DNA from: Paenibacillus sp. MAEPY2
GTDB taxonomy: Bacteria; Bacillota; Bacilli; Paenibacillales; Paenibacillaceae
Assembly: GCF_000499205.1 (NCBI RefSeq)
Contig: NZ_AWUK01000012.1
Span: forward strand, 239,524-303,523
Direction: 5' to 3'
DNA length: 64,000 nt
Below are positions 34,101 through 43,261 of this stretch, piece by piece. The position numbers were made by a program, and so were the translations under genes. The first letter of the stretch is position 1; each line of letters begins with the position of its first letter. Below the pieces are notes generated by a model that searched no databases, was not told the DNA's origin, and worked only from the letters and a program-made list of their open reading frames with translations.

Positions 34101-36191
34101 ATGTCTTTTCAACCAAATCCCGGGGATGAAGTGGTGATTAACGACATTGCCTATACCATTGGGCAGCATCCGGCTGCGCCCGGTCTGGCTTACGCCCAAG
34201 CCGGAAGGCAGGGGATCGTCTATCAATTGTTACCCCGTAACGGTTCCATAAGTGGGGCCAAAGCACTAAAAGTATTTTTTCCGAAATTTCGTATCCCGGC
34301 TATGGTGTATCAGTCTGAGCATATGGAGTCTTATAGTGAACTGCCAGGTTTGCAGGTATGCAAGCGTGATGTGCTCACTCCGGAAAGAAACGGAGCGCTC
34401 ATTGGAGAACATCCCGATCTGTTGTATGCGGTATTGATGCCGTGGGTGCATGGTCTGACCTGGTTCGATGTAATCAGCGATCAGAAACAGCTGACAGCGG
34501 AGGAAAGTCTGAAGCTGGCAAGAGCCCTGGCCGGGACCGGTTCGGCCATGGAACAGCGTGGACTGGCTCATTGTGATTTGTCCGCACCCAATGTGATGAT
34601 TCCGTTTTTTTCCGAAGTGGAGAACCTGAGAGGGGTTTCAGCAGTTGAACTGGTAGATGTAGAGCAGATGTATGGCTCCAGAATGGATCGTCCAGATGCA
34701 TTGCTTGCAGGTTCACCGGGGTATGCGGCCCATCGGACAGTGCACAGCGGTTTGTGGAGTGCGTATGCCGACCGTTTCGCGGGAGCAGTTATCATCGCTG
34801 AAATGTTAAGCTGGTCCGATGCAGCGATTGTGGAAAAAGCATGGGGAGAAAGTTATTTTGACCAGCACGAAATGCAAACGGTAAATGAACGTTATTATGC
34901 GATGAGAGATTCGCTTCAGAAGCGCTGGGGCTCCAAGGTATCCGATCTGTTTATTCGTGCCTGGGAGAGTCATGATCTCAGCAGCTGCCCTACGTTTGGC
35001 GAATGGTTCGTAGCGTTGGCTGCTGTGGACATCCATCTGGCAAGCGCAGCATCAGTTGAAGAATCTGTAGTCAAGGCTTCAGAACAGACGGATGCGGTGG
35101 GGACGGATCAGATCAAAGGGACAGAAGCAGCAAGCGGTTCATTGGATAAGCTGAGAAATACGGATCTGAACGTGTCCGCTGCCGAACATCCACCTGGTCA
35201 GGAAGCGGTTGTAAACCGTCTCTTCCTTCAGGCGAGAGCATTGGAGGATGAAGGCAAACCGGCTGCGGCGTTGGAGGTATACCGTTCACTGCATCATTTT
35301 ATTCCGAATAACAGTGCGATGCAGATGGAAGTGGAGGCTGCGATTCAAGAGCTGAACGCCAAGCTGAATCCCACGAATGATGAGGCCGCACAGCCAGTCA
35401 AGGTTCCTTTTTACCGTTCCAAAAAATTAATGATTTCTTCGGCTGTGTTGATTGTTCTGTTGGCTGGAACTGTGCCGACGGTTAAAATACTGGCTGATCA
35501 GGCCGAGGTTAAACAGAAGGAGCAGGAGGCAGCTGCCAAACAGGCAGAAATGAAGGCTGCGGAAGAGGCTGAAGCTGCGAGGGCGACTGCTCTGATGCAA
35601 CAGGAAGAAAAAGAGAAGCAAAAAGCGGCAGATGCGGCGAAGCTTGATGCAGAGGAAAAGAAAAAGCTTGCTGAAGCGGAGAAAAAGCAGGCAGAGGCCA
35701 AGGAGAAGGAAGAAGAGCGTAAGGCGCTTCAGGCCAAGTACGACAAGCAGGCGAAATATGAGGCGTACCTTGCCAACCAGAAACAACAGAAGCTTGAAGC
35801 CGCCAAGAAGGCAGAACAGGAAAAGTACGACAAACAGGCAAAATATGAAGCCTATCTGGTCTGGAAAAAGGAGAATGACGCCAAAATTGCTAAGCAGGAA
35901 GCCGAGCGCAAGGCAGCAGCCGAGGCTCAGCGCAAGCAGGAGGCGGCCCAGAAAGCTGCGCTTAAGAAAAAACGTGCCCAAAATGTCGTCACTCTGATTG
36001 CCCATTACAATAAAACGTATAATGCGCAAAAAGGAAGAAAAATTGAGAACGCCGAATCCTACGCGCGTGATTTCAAAAATCTGTACAATACGGATGCAAC
36101 CTATTTCAAAGGTGTCGGTAAAGTGGCAGCACGAATGAATGCGATCAATAAGTTCCTGAGTGATTCCGATTATACCTTGCCCAACTTGTAA
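34101..36191 (+). CDS. Kinase-fold, single-TM, coiled-coil protein of the type VII locus (EssB-like?)
   Basis: 696 residues. Residues 1-320: protein-kinase fold with Lys57 in KALKVF, HCDLSAPN at 157-164 (HRD-like, with catalytic Asp159 and Asn164) and Asp186 in DVE in place of DFG. A TPR-like helical pair lies around residues 373-415, one membrane helix at about 443-465, then 130 residues of K/E/A-rich coiled coil containing YDKQAKYEAYL twice, and a small C-terminal domain. EssB/YukC also has a pseudokinase-TM-extracellular layout, so this may fill the EssB role while keeping kinase residues. GAGAGGG selects ATG 34101. Confidence 0.78.
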   Translation: MSFQPNPGDEVVINDIAYTIGQHPAAPGLAYAQAGRQGIVYQLLPRNGSISGAKALKVFFPKFRIPAMVYQSEHMESYSELPGLQVCKRDVLTPERNGALIGEHPDLLYAVLMPWVHGLTWFDVISDQKQLTAEESLKLARALAGTGSAMEQRGLAHCDLSAPNVMIPFFSEVENLRGVSAVELVDVEQMYGSRMDRPDALLAGSPGYAAHRTVHSGLWSAYADRFAGAVIIAEMLSWSDAAIVEKAWGESYFDQHEMQTVNERYYAMRDSLQKRWGSKVSDLFIRAWESHDLSSCPTFGEWFVALAAVDIHLASAASVEESVVKASEQTDAVGTDQIKGTEAASGSLDKLRNTDLNVSAAEHPPGQEAVVNRLFLQARALEDEGKPAAALEVYRSLHHFIPNNSAMQMEVEAAIQELNAKLNPTNDEAAQPVKVPFYRSKKLMISSAVLIVLLAGTVPTVKILADQAEVKQKEQEAAAKQAEMKAAEEAEAARATALMQQEEKEKQKAADAAKLDAEEKKKLAEAEKKQAEAKEKEEERKALQAKYDKQAKYEAYLANQKQQKLEAAKKAEQEKYDKQAKYEAYLVWKKENDAKIAKQEAERKAAAEAQRKQEAAQKAALKKKRAQNVVTLIAHYNKTYNAQKGRKIENAESYARDFKNLYNTDATYFKGVGKVAARMNAINKFLSDSDYTLPNL

Positions 36192-36224
36192 AATAACGTG
36201 AACGACGGAGGTGACACATCCCAG

Positions 36225-36977
36225 ATGAACTACACGATTCAAGCATCCCAGCGCACACCTGCACTGATTATCTATTTAATTGATATTAGCGCCTCCATGA
36301 ACATGGTTCTGGACAATCGTCGGCGGATTGATGTCGTCTATGATGCCTTATCTCTGGCAATTCGCCAAATGGTGTTTCGTTCGACCAAGGGGAACCGATT
36401 GACACCTCGCTACAGGATTGCCATTCTGGCATACAGCGACGATGTGTACGATCTGTTGAACGGGATTAAGGGCATCGACGAAATCGCTGCTGTGGGCTCC
36501 TTGCCCGATTTAACGCCAAAAAGATTCTCGGATTCAGCGAAGGCTTTCCTGCAGGCGGAAAAAATTCTGCAGGCTGAAATTCCGAATATGCAGGATTGTC
36601 CTGCGCCGTTAGTATGTCATATGACCGATGGGGTAGCCACAGGCGAAGATCCGGAGCCGATTGCCAAAAGAATTATGGGCATGAGTGTGCCTGATGGCAA
36701 TGTACTCGTCGAGAATATTTTTATATCCGATCATCTGCTGGAAGGCCCTATTGCGGAGCCGAGAAGATGGAAGGGCATATCCCAGGAGACGACCCTTCAG
36801 GATGAACATGGGGAGAAGCTGCGCAATATGTCCTCGGTTCTGCCGGAAAGTTATCGTGAAATGCTGGTTGAGGCGGACTATTTGCTTGCCCCCGGTGCAC
36901 TCATGATGCTTCCTGGTACTTGTGCAGAACTGGTATCCATCGGGTTTCAGATGTCCGCTGCTACGCCTGTGAGATAG
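36225..36977 (+). CDS. VWA-domain protein (TerY-like)
   Basis: 250 residues forming one von Willebrand A domain. The MIDAS motif DISAS (residues 20-24) and the later MTDGVATGEDPEP are intact, so metal-dependent partner binding is expected. No signal peptide, so it is cytoplasmic. GGAGGTGA lies 10-11 bases before ATG 36225. It sits between a kinase-fold gene and a PP2C gene, which is the composition of TerY-P phosphorylation triads. Confidence 0.85.
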   Translation: MNYTIQASQRTPALIIYLIDISASMNMVLDNRRRIDVVYDALSLAIRQMVFRSTKGNRLTPRYRIAILAYSDDVYDLLNGIKGIDEIAAVGSLPDLTPKRFSDSAKAFLQAEKILQAEIPNMQDCPAPLVCHMTDGVATGEDPEPIAKRIMGMSVPDGNVLVENIFISDHLLEGPIAEPRRWKGISQETTLQDEHGEKLRNMSSVLPESYREMLVEADYLLAPGALMMLPGTCAELVSIGFQMSAATPVR

Positions 36978-36987
36978 GAGGGGAATC

Positions 36988-37830
36988 ATGAGAGCGATGC
37001 GTTTGGCAACATTGTCTGCTGGAGATAAAGGGAGCCATGCCGATCACTATCAGGGCAACTTTCGCTATGTGAGTGTCCAGACAGGGGAACAGCCGCTGAG
37101 CCGTTATCAAGGTACATTCAAGTGCAGGTATGGTTATGGAAGAGCGGCGGAGACCGTTAATCAGGGAGACACCGGACAGGATTTTGCTGCTGTTCGCATG
37201 AATGGTAATGTGTGTACTTTCGTATTATGTGATGGAGTAGGGATGAGTTACCTGGGTGATTTTGCTGCACGCTTTCTAGGAAACGCCTTGCTGGAATGGC
37301 TGGATACGAATCAACATCCTTCTTTGGAAGCTATGGAGCGTCTGCTTCATGACTTGACAAGTCCGGCATCCGAACAGCTGGAGAAGTTGCAGCCTTTGGA
37401 AAACTCACCGTTGCTGCTCCGGGAAGTGCTGATGGAGAAGCGAAGCAGGGGAAGTCAGGCCATGTATGTGTGTGGACGCATCGAGCTCTCTGCGGGCAAT
37501 CGAAAAAGCAAGGTGTGGCTGGCCTGGCAAGGGGACTCACGTATCCGTCTCTGGCGTAACGGTCAGGAGCAATCGGCAGCATTTCAGGTGAACTGCCGTA
37601 CGAATGAGCGTTGGTCTACACTGGAAGGGCCGGTTGGTGGCAAACCGCATATCTATGAGGCGAAACTGTCTGCGAATGAAGCCGCTCGCCTTCAGCTGTA
37701 CACGGATGGCCTGAATGACCTGGATGCCATTCAGGCTTATATTCCCGATGAACACATTCAGGTGCTGCTGGATGCCAGACATACGGGTGGGCTTGAAGAT
37801 GATGCCGCTTTCATTGAGCTGGAATGGTGA
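36988..37830 (+). CDS. PP2C-type serine/threonine phosphatase
   Basis: 280 residues. PP2C signatures are visible: QGDTGQDFAAV, LCDGVGMSYLGDFAA (metal-binding Asp-Gly), WQGDSRIRLW and GGLEDDAAFIELEW (C-terminal metal Asp). It probably reverses phosphorylation by the kinase encoded two genes upstream. It starts 10 bases after the VWA gene and closes the locus. Confidence 0.88.
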   Translation: MRAMRLATLSAGDKGSHADHYQGNFRYVSVQTGEQPLSRYQGTFKCRYGYGRAAETVNQGDTGQDFAAVRMNGNVCTFVLCDGVGMSYLGDFAARFLGNALLEWLDTNQHPSLEAMERLLHDLTSPASEQLEKLQPLENSPLLLREVLMEKRSRGSQAMYVCGRIELSAGNRKSKVWLAWQGDSRIRLWRNGQEQSAAFQVNCRTNERWSTLEGPVGGKPHIYEAKLSANEAARLQLYTDGLNDLDAIQAYIPDEHIQVLLDARHTGGLEDDAAFIELEW

Positions 37831-38019
37831 GGTCGGATGTAGTATTAGGGGATAACTCTGATCAAGCTGCTGAAAATAGTGAGCATACTTGCGAAAAAAC
37901 TTGTCCTTGTTGATTTAAAAGACACTCTTTTTGGGTAATCTTGTGAAGAATCTACTTACAGATATTGCATGAACGTACATTCTTACATAATTACTGAGCG
38001 AGAAGGAGTGGAATGGATA

Positions 38020-38826
38020 ATGACACAACATAACGGCAAGTCTCGGTTCGAAGGCAAGGTCGCTATTATTACGGGAGCTGGTTCGGGGATCGGCAAAGCG
38101 GCAGCGCTCAAACTGGCGAGTGAGGGAGCATATGTTGCGCTGCTCGATCTGGTTAATGATCGGATCTCCGAGACGGAAGCAGAAATTAATAAGCTGCGCG
38201 CAGGTGCGGCAAGAGCATTCGATGTAGATATCTCCGATCCCGCCCGCGTGGAAAAGGCAGTTCTGGAAACCATCGAATTGTTCGGCGGGTTGGATATCGT
38301 TTTTGCCAATGCAGGCATTAATGGCGTATCTGCGCCGATTGAAGAGATTCAGGTTGAGGATTGGCAGCAGATTATGACGACGAATCTGAACGGAACTTTT
38401 TTTACGATCAAGTATGCACTGCCTCATATGAAGAAGCGCGGTGGCGGAAGTATCATTATCACGAGCTCCATTAATGGTAATCAGCGCTTCTCCAGCTTCG
38501 GCATGTCGGCGTACAGTACGTCGAAGGCGGGACAGGTTGCTTTTGCGAAGATGGCTGCGCTGGAACTGGCGAAGTTCAAAATTCGTGTCAATGTTATCTG
38601 TCCTGGAGCGATTGCAACAAATATTGACCAAAGTACGATCAAAACGGATGAGCTGCATCAAATTGTCATTCCGATGGAGTTCCCTGAAGGCCAACAGCCG
38701 CTGGCTGACGGGCCGGGTCAACCTGAGCATGTTGCTGATCTGGTCGCTTTCTTGGCTTCAGCGGAGTCCAGACACATTACAGGTGCGGAAATTGTCATTG
38801 ACGGTGCTGAGTCGCTGTTGAGTTAA
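38020..38826 (+). CDS. Short-chain dehydrogenase/reductase
   Basis: 268 residues. The cofactor motif is ITGAGSGIGKAAA (residues about 17-29), with an Asp after strand 2 (LLDLVN), suggesting NAD(H). The structural NAG is in VFANAGING, and the catalytic Ser/Tyr/Lys are TSSINGN and SAYSTSKAG. The closing IDGAESLLS is typical of glucose-dehydrogenase-like members. AAGGAGTGG lies 8-9 bases before ATG 38020. The substrate cannot be assigned. Confidence 0.9.
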   Translation: MTQHNGKSRFEGKVAIITGAGSGIGKAAALKLASEGAYVALLDLVNDRISETEAEINKLRAGAARAFDVDISDPARVEKAVLETIELFGGLDIVFANAGINGVSAPIEEIQVEDWQQIMTTNLNGTFFTIKYALPHMKKRGGGSIIITSSINGNQRFSSFGMSAYSTSKAGQVAFAKMAALELAKFKIRVNVICPGAIATNIDQSTIKTDELHQIVIPMEFPEGQQPLADGPGQPEHVADLVAFLASAESRHITGAEIVIDGAESLLS

Positions 38827-38842
38827 ATCGAAATAACTATGA

Positions 38843-38869
38843 AGTCGTTCCTCTGGAACGGCTTTTTTT
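38843..38869 (+). terminator. Terminator after the SDR gene
   Basis: AGTCGTTCC (38843-38851) and GGAACGGCT (38855-38863), 3-base loop, seven T. A TATAAT at 38872-38877 directly behind may be the -10 of hrpB. Confidence 0.75.
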
Positions 38870-38923
38870 GTTATAATGCTAACATTCGAATAGACACGTG
38901 GTATACCAATTAGGAGAGATGAG

Positions 38924-41440
38924 ATGAAGACGGATTTACCGATAGAGCAGATTATTCCTGAGCTGAGGCAGTTATTTCAGGAGAAGGATACAGGTGTTTT
39001 AATTGCGGAGCCGGGTGCGGGTAAAACGACCGTAGTACCGCTGGCTCTGCTGGAGGAGCCATGGGTTGCCGGACGGAAAATTATTATGCTGGAGCCCCGC
39101 AGACTCGCCGCTCGCTCGGCTGCTGCACGAATGGCAGCTTCCCTTGGCGAAAAAGCGGGACAGACTGTAGGGTATCGAGTGAGGATGGATACTCGTGTAA
39201 GTCAGTCCACTCGAATTGAGGTGGTGACGGAGGGCGTATTAACCCGGATGCTTCAACAGGATCAGGGGCTGGAAGATACGGCGATGATTATCTTTGATGA
39301 ATTTCATGAGCGGCATTTGCAGGGTGATCTTGGTTTGGTGCTTGCACTTGAATCCCGGGCCATGCTTCGTCCGGATCTGAAACTGCTGGTGATGTCGGCC
39401 ACGCTGGACCCAGCTCCTGTCTGTGCGCTGCTTGGCGAGGGAACCAGATGGATTAACTGTCCTGGACGAACGTTTCCCGTGGAAACCCGATATGTATCCA
39501 AACCGCCATCCGAGCAGATCGAATCTTTTACAGCTCAGGCCGTCGTTAAGGCACTGGCAGAACAGGAAGGGGATGTGCTGGTTTTCCTACCGGGTGCCAA
39601 AGAAATCCATCGCACAGAGCGAGAACTGTCAAACCTCATGCTTCCTGCTCATGTTCAGGTTCATTCCTTATATGGCAGCATGCCTGTAGAACGTCAGGAT
39701 GGAGCTGTGCGACCCGCAGAAGAGGGCAAGCGGAAGGTTGTGCTGTCCACGTCCATTGCGGAATCCAGTCTTACCTTGGCCGGAGTCAAAGTCGTGGTGG
39801 ATGCGGGGCTGAGCCGTGCGTCCGTTTTCTCGCCGCGGACCGGCATGAGCCGCCTGGTCACCCTGCCGGTGTCCAAGGCGTCAGCAGATCAGCGGCGGGG
39901 GCGGGCGGGGCGAATTGCACCGGGCGTGTGTTACCGGCTATGGAGCGAAGAGGCCCATGGTGTGCTGCCAGATGCAGCAAAGCCAGAGATTGCCTCCGCG
40001 GACCTTGCGCCGCTGGCGCTGGAGCTTGCCGCCTGGGGCGTCCAGTCCCCTGCAGAGCTGCAGTGGCTGGACACCCCGCTTGATGCAGCCTACGGCCAGG
40101 CACAGGCGCTGCTGCGCCAGCTGGGCGGCCTGGACGACGCAGGCCGCATCACGCCCTTCGGGCGGCGGATGAACACGCTTGGCGTGCATCCGCGACTGGC
40201 CAGCATGCTGCTCCGCGCGGCGGAGCTTGGGCTGGCCAGCTACGCCAGCATGCTGGCGGCACTGCTGCAGGAGCCTGCCGGCCTCCGCAGCAGTGGCAGT
40301 GCAGGCGCGGGCACCGATCTGCGCCCGCGTGTGGAAGCGCTGCTGACTGCGGACAGCAGCGGTATGCCGCAAGCGGCAGCGTCTGTCGCAGACGTCGCTG
40401 CCGTGCGGCGCATGCTCCAGGAGAGCCGCCAGCTGCGCTCGGCTCTCGGCCCGGCGGCCGATCCGGTACGGCCGGATGAGGACAGCTGCGGATGGCTGCT
40501 GTCCTTCGCTTACCCGGACCGGATCGGGCAACGCCGGGAGGACGGCCGCTATCTACTGAGCAGCGGCCGTGGAGTGCGGCTCACAGCGACAGAATCGCTG
40601 AGCCGTTCAGCTTATCTGGTCGCAGCCGAGGCCGACGACCAGGGCGCGGATGCGCGCATCCTGCTCGCTGCGCCAGTGCAGGAGAAGAGATTGCTGGAGC
40701 TTGGCCCACATCTGCTTCATGAAGAGGTACAGGTAGCCTGGGACCGAAACACTCGCAGTGTGCGTGCGCACAGAAGGCTGCGAATTGGAGCCATTACGTT
40801 GAAAGAAAGCAGCATTGCACAGCCACCCGAAGACCAAGTGCTCGAAGCATTACTCTCAGGAATACGTATCGAGGGGCTGGATTGCCTGCCCTGGACAAAA
40901 TCATCCCGGCAGTTAGCGGACCGGATGCGCTTTTTGCATCATCATTTGCCGGAATGGCCTGATCTTATCGAAGATCATCTGACCGAAGAACTGGCAGAGC
41001 ATCTCAGCCCTTTTCTGACAGGTATGCGATCTGCTGCGGATCTCAAGCGATTGTCGATGCAGGATGTGCTGCTCGGTGGACTGAGCTGGGAACAGCGCCA
41101 GCAATTGGATCGCGAAGCTCCTACACATATTCAGGTGCCTAGCGGTTCGCGCATTCCTGTGGATTACAGCCGTCCTGAAGATCCTGCGCTCGCGGTGAGA
41201 CTGCAGGAGATGTTTGGACAACAGGAGACCCCGCGTATTGGCGGTGGTCGAGTACCACTGACCATACATTTGCTATCCCCGGCGCAGCGGCCTGTACAGG
41301 TCACACGGGATCTGGCCAATTTTTGGCGAGAGACTTATTTTGAGGTGAAGAAAGACTTGAAAGGCCGTTATCCCAAGCATTATTGGCCGGATGATCCGCT
41401 TGAAGCAATAGCGACTAACCGGGCTAAACCGCGAGTTTAG
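38924..41440 (+). CDS. hrpB: HrpB-type DEAH-box helicase
   Basis: ATP-dependent helicase of the HrpB family; its cellular role is poorly defined. 838 residues. Walker A is EPGAGKTTVVPLAL near residue 27, motif II is FDEFHERH (DEFH) near 125, then SATLDP, STSIAESSLTL and QRRGRAGR. The HrpB C-terminal domain ends WPDDPLEAIATNRAKPR. AGGAGAG precedes ATG 38924. The stretch about 39,780-40,700 is clearly more GC-rich than either flank. Confidence 0.93.
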   Translation: MKTDLPIEQIIPELRQLFQEKDTGVLIAEPGAGKTTVVPLALLEEPWVAGRKIIMLEPRRLAARSAAARMAASLGEKAGQTVGYRVRMDTRVSQSTRIEVVTEGVLTRMLQQDQGLEDTAMIIFDEFHERHLQGDLGLVLALESRAMLRPDLKLLVMSATLDPAPVCALLGEGTRWINCPGRTFPVETRYVSKPPSEQIESFTAQAVVKALAEQEGDVLVFLPGAKEIHRTERELSNLMLPAHVQVHSLYGSMPVERQDGAVRPAEEGKRKVVLSTSIAESSLTLAGVKVVVDAGLSRASVFSPRTGMSRLVTLPVSKASADQRRGRAGRIAPGVCYRLWSEEAHGVLPDAAKPEIASADLAPLALELAAWGVQSPAELQWLDTPLDAAYGQAQALLRQLGGLDDAGRITPFGRRMNTLGVHPRLASMLLRAAELGLASYASMLAALLQEPAGLRSSGSAGAGTDLRPRVEALLTADSSGMPQAAASVADVAAVRRMLQESRQLRSALGPAADPVRPDEDSCGWLLSFAYPDRIGQRREDGRYLLSSGRGVRLTATESLSRSAYLVAAEADDQGADARILLAAPVQEKRLLELGPHLLHEEVQVAWDRNTRSVRAHRRLRIGAITLKESSIAQPPEDQVLEALLSGIRIEGLDCLPWTKSSRQLADRMRFLHHHLPEWPDLIEDHLTEELAEHLSPFLTGMRSAADLKRLSMQDVLLGGLSWEQRQQLDREAPTHIQVPSGSRIPVDYSRPEDPALAVRLQEMFGQQETPRIGGGRVPLTIHLLSPAQRPVQVTRDLANFWRETYFEVKKDLKGRYPKHYWPDDPLEAIATNRAKPRV

Positions 41441-41535
41441 CAAGAACGGGCCTTCAAACCTTGTCTGGAAGTTGGGCGTGAACACGTCCTGAACGGGTGA
41501 GTGTGCGGCTGGTTGATGAGGCAGTGGAGCGCTAA

Positions 41536-41721
41536 CGAACCTGAGACGTGTTATACAGGGGCTTGATGCACTTGCAGAAGTGTAGCGAACCAGAGACACG
41601 TTATATCAGAATTAAGGACCGTTTGTGGCGTTTTTTAGGGCGTTTTAGGGGAATAACGTGCCTGGTGTTCCTTACGTTTGAAAATTAGAGCATAAGGTCC
41701 AAATAAGACGTCCTGTGTTCT
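41536..41721. repeat. Four copies of a short dispersed repeat, two in each orientation
   Basis: Plus copies CGAACCTGAGACGTGTTATA (41536-41555) and CGAACCAGAGACACGTTATA (41586-41605); minus copies AATAACGTGCCTGGTGTTCC (41652-41671) and AATAAGACGTCCTGTGTTCT (41702-41721). The common core is GAAC-NCAGRNACGTTAT. The pairs can fold on each other. No gene lies in this 600-base gap. Confidence 0.55.
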
Positions 41722-41732
41722 TTAGAAAATGT

Positions 41733-41825
41733 ATGCTAATCCCACTTTGTCCGCCTGCCCGATTGTTCTGAAAAAAAAGATGCTAATCTTACTTGGCACT
41801 TGGATCCTCCCGCCTGATTGCTTGG
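41733..41825 (+). repeat. Imperfect tandem duplication of about 47 bases
   Basis: ATGCTAATC-ACTT...CGCCTG...GATTG occurs at 41733-41770 and again at 41780-41825. It is degenerate, so an old duplication. Confidence 0.4.
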
Positions 41826-41987
41826 CATAGGAGCTAGCACCAGATCAGGGTGGCATATCAACGGTTACTTGCCTGGGTTCGGCTTCGTTCACACTCCATG
41901 CATCTCCCGGCGAGCTGCCCCGCTAAATATCATATCAATGGTCGTTAGCCACTTAGGTCTTCCAAGATATAATATTGCGATGGAAAC

Positions 41988-42012
41988 GTTTGAAAGAAAA
42001 CAAGGCGGGTAA
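41988..42012 (+). promoter_or_regulatory. Sigma-B-type promoter
   Basis: GTTTGA (41988-41993), 13-base spacer, GGGTAA (42007-42012). This matches the general-stress consensus GTTTAA-N12-15-GGGTAT and lies 41 bases before a gene of a known stress family. Confidence 0.72.
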
Positions 42013-42053
42013 TAACATAGCGAACCACTCAATTCGATGAGGAGGAATTCACT

Positions 42054-42656
42054 ATGCAGAAGAAAATCGTAGGTGTGTTTAATACAGAACGTGAGGCATC
42101 ATCGGCAATCGAGGGACTGAAAGCGCAAGGATTCACTTCAGACGAAATTTCGGTAGTCACGCAGGATCGGGATGAATTGAAGGCAATTCGTGAAGAGACA
42201 GGTACAAAAGCACCCGAAGGTGTAGCTGCAGGCGCGGCAACTGGTGGGGTACTCGGTGGAGTAGCCGGATTGCTCGCAGGCATTGGAGCATTGGCGATTC
42301 CGGGCATAGGACCCATTCTGGCTGCAGGCCCAATTGCCGCAGCATTTACGGGCGCCGCTGTAGGTGCTGGAGCTGGCGGACTGGTAGGTGGACTCGTCGG
42401 TCTCGGCATTCCGGAGGAGGATGCCAGACAGTATGAGGAATACGTGCAAAGTGGTAAAATTCTGTTGCTCGTGGACTCTACGGATCGGGACACGGATGTG
42501 TATGAGGTGTTTAGCAATAACAGCTATGTGAACCGGAACAGTATTGATGTCCATCGCGAAGATGTGCCTGCTGAGCGTTCGGATCTGGATATGGAAGAGC
42601 GCAGACTGGAAGCCCAGAATAAGGCCGCTCGATTTGGCAACAATACTTTTCTATAA
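42054..42656 (+). CDS. General stress protein, YflT/GsP17M family
   Basis: 200 residues. The N-terminal YflT domain reads KKIVGVFNTEREASSAIEGL. The centre (residues about 60-125) is a Gly/Ala-rich glycine-zipper stretch, and the C-terminal part is charged. Relatives are general-stress proteins of unknown mechanism. AGGAGG lies about 8 bases before ATG 42054. The sigma-B-type promoter fits stress induction. Confidence 0.85.
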   Translation: MQKKIVGVFNTEREASSAIEGLKAQGFTSDEISVVTQDRDELKAIREETGTKAPEGVAAGAATGGVLGGVAGLLAGIGALAIPGIGPILAAGPIAAAFTGAAVGAGAGGLVGGLVGLGIPEEDARQYEEYVQSGKILLLVDSTDRDTDVYEVFSNNSYVNRNSIDVHREDVPAERSDLDMEERRLEAQNKAARFGNNTFL

Positions 42657-42721
42657 TTCGTAACGAACAAAGACAGGATTCTTTCACTGGAATGACATAT
42701 GTGAATCACCAAATGGTCATC

Positions 42722-42751
42722 AGCCGGTTTCCTTAGAGGAAGCCGGCTTTT
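42722..42751. terminator. Terminator between stress gene and DUF202 gene
   Basis: AGCCGGTTTCCT and AGGAAGCCGGCT pair over 12 bases (one G-T), 3-base loop, TTTT. It lies between convergent genes. Confidence 0.75.
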
Positions 42752-42790
42752 GTACCTGTGTACATGCCTGAATTAGCAAGTGGGCAGGTG

Positions 42791-43201
42791 TTAATCCTGC
42801 CAGGCAGGGAATAACAATACATACAGTAATACAGCCAGGGCCAGCCCAATCACCAGCAACATCAGTGTCAGGAACCGAATCAATCCCGTGGATGCCTGGA
42901 ACGTCTGTGAATTGATCTGATTGCGTTTTCGGTGGTAAGCGGAGGCGGAGCATAGGATAATCAAAATACCGCTGACCAGGGAAGTAATACCGATGATGAT
43001 TGCTGCGATATGGGCTATCCGATCATATGCTGTTGAATTGAAGCCAAATCCGGCTGCAAGAAAGCCGACCCCAACCATGGCAATACCGGTTCGAACCCAG
43101 GCCAAAAAGGTTCGTTCGTTAGCCATATGCTGCTGTACATATTTGGAGTCAATGGTGGTTATGTCTTGGTCTGTGTCTGAGATGTGAATCACCCCGTTCA
43201 T
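42791..43201 (-). CDS. DUF202/YidH family membrane protein
   Basis: 136 residues. VQQHMANERTFLAWVRTGIA is the DUF202 signature, followed by three membrane helices (about residues 39-57, 66-87 and 112-132). Function unknown. Start ATG 43201 gives the usual short N-terminal tail, but its ribosome binding site is poor; the open frame continues upstream with no family likeness. Divergent from the acyltransferase. Confidence 0.8.
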   Translation of the reverse strand: MNGVIHISDTDQDITTIDSKYVQQHMANERTFLAWVRTGIAMVGVGFLAAGFGFNSTAYDRIAHIAAIIIGITSLVSGILIILCSASAYHRKRNQINSQTFQASTGLIRFLTLMLLVIGLALAVLLYVLLFPAWQD

Positions 43202-43261
43202 AATATATGGCTTTATTGTACGTTTTTTTCTTAGCAAAACCAAGAAAGGGGGCTGTCTGTT

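Noticed and set aside
35427..36242. Minus-strand frame of 271 codons rich in Phe and Leu
   Set aside because: It is the complement of the K/E/A-rich coiled coil of the kinase-fold gene and has no ribosome binding site.
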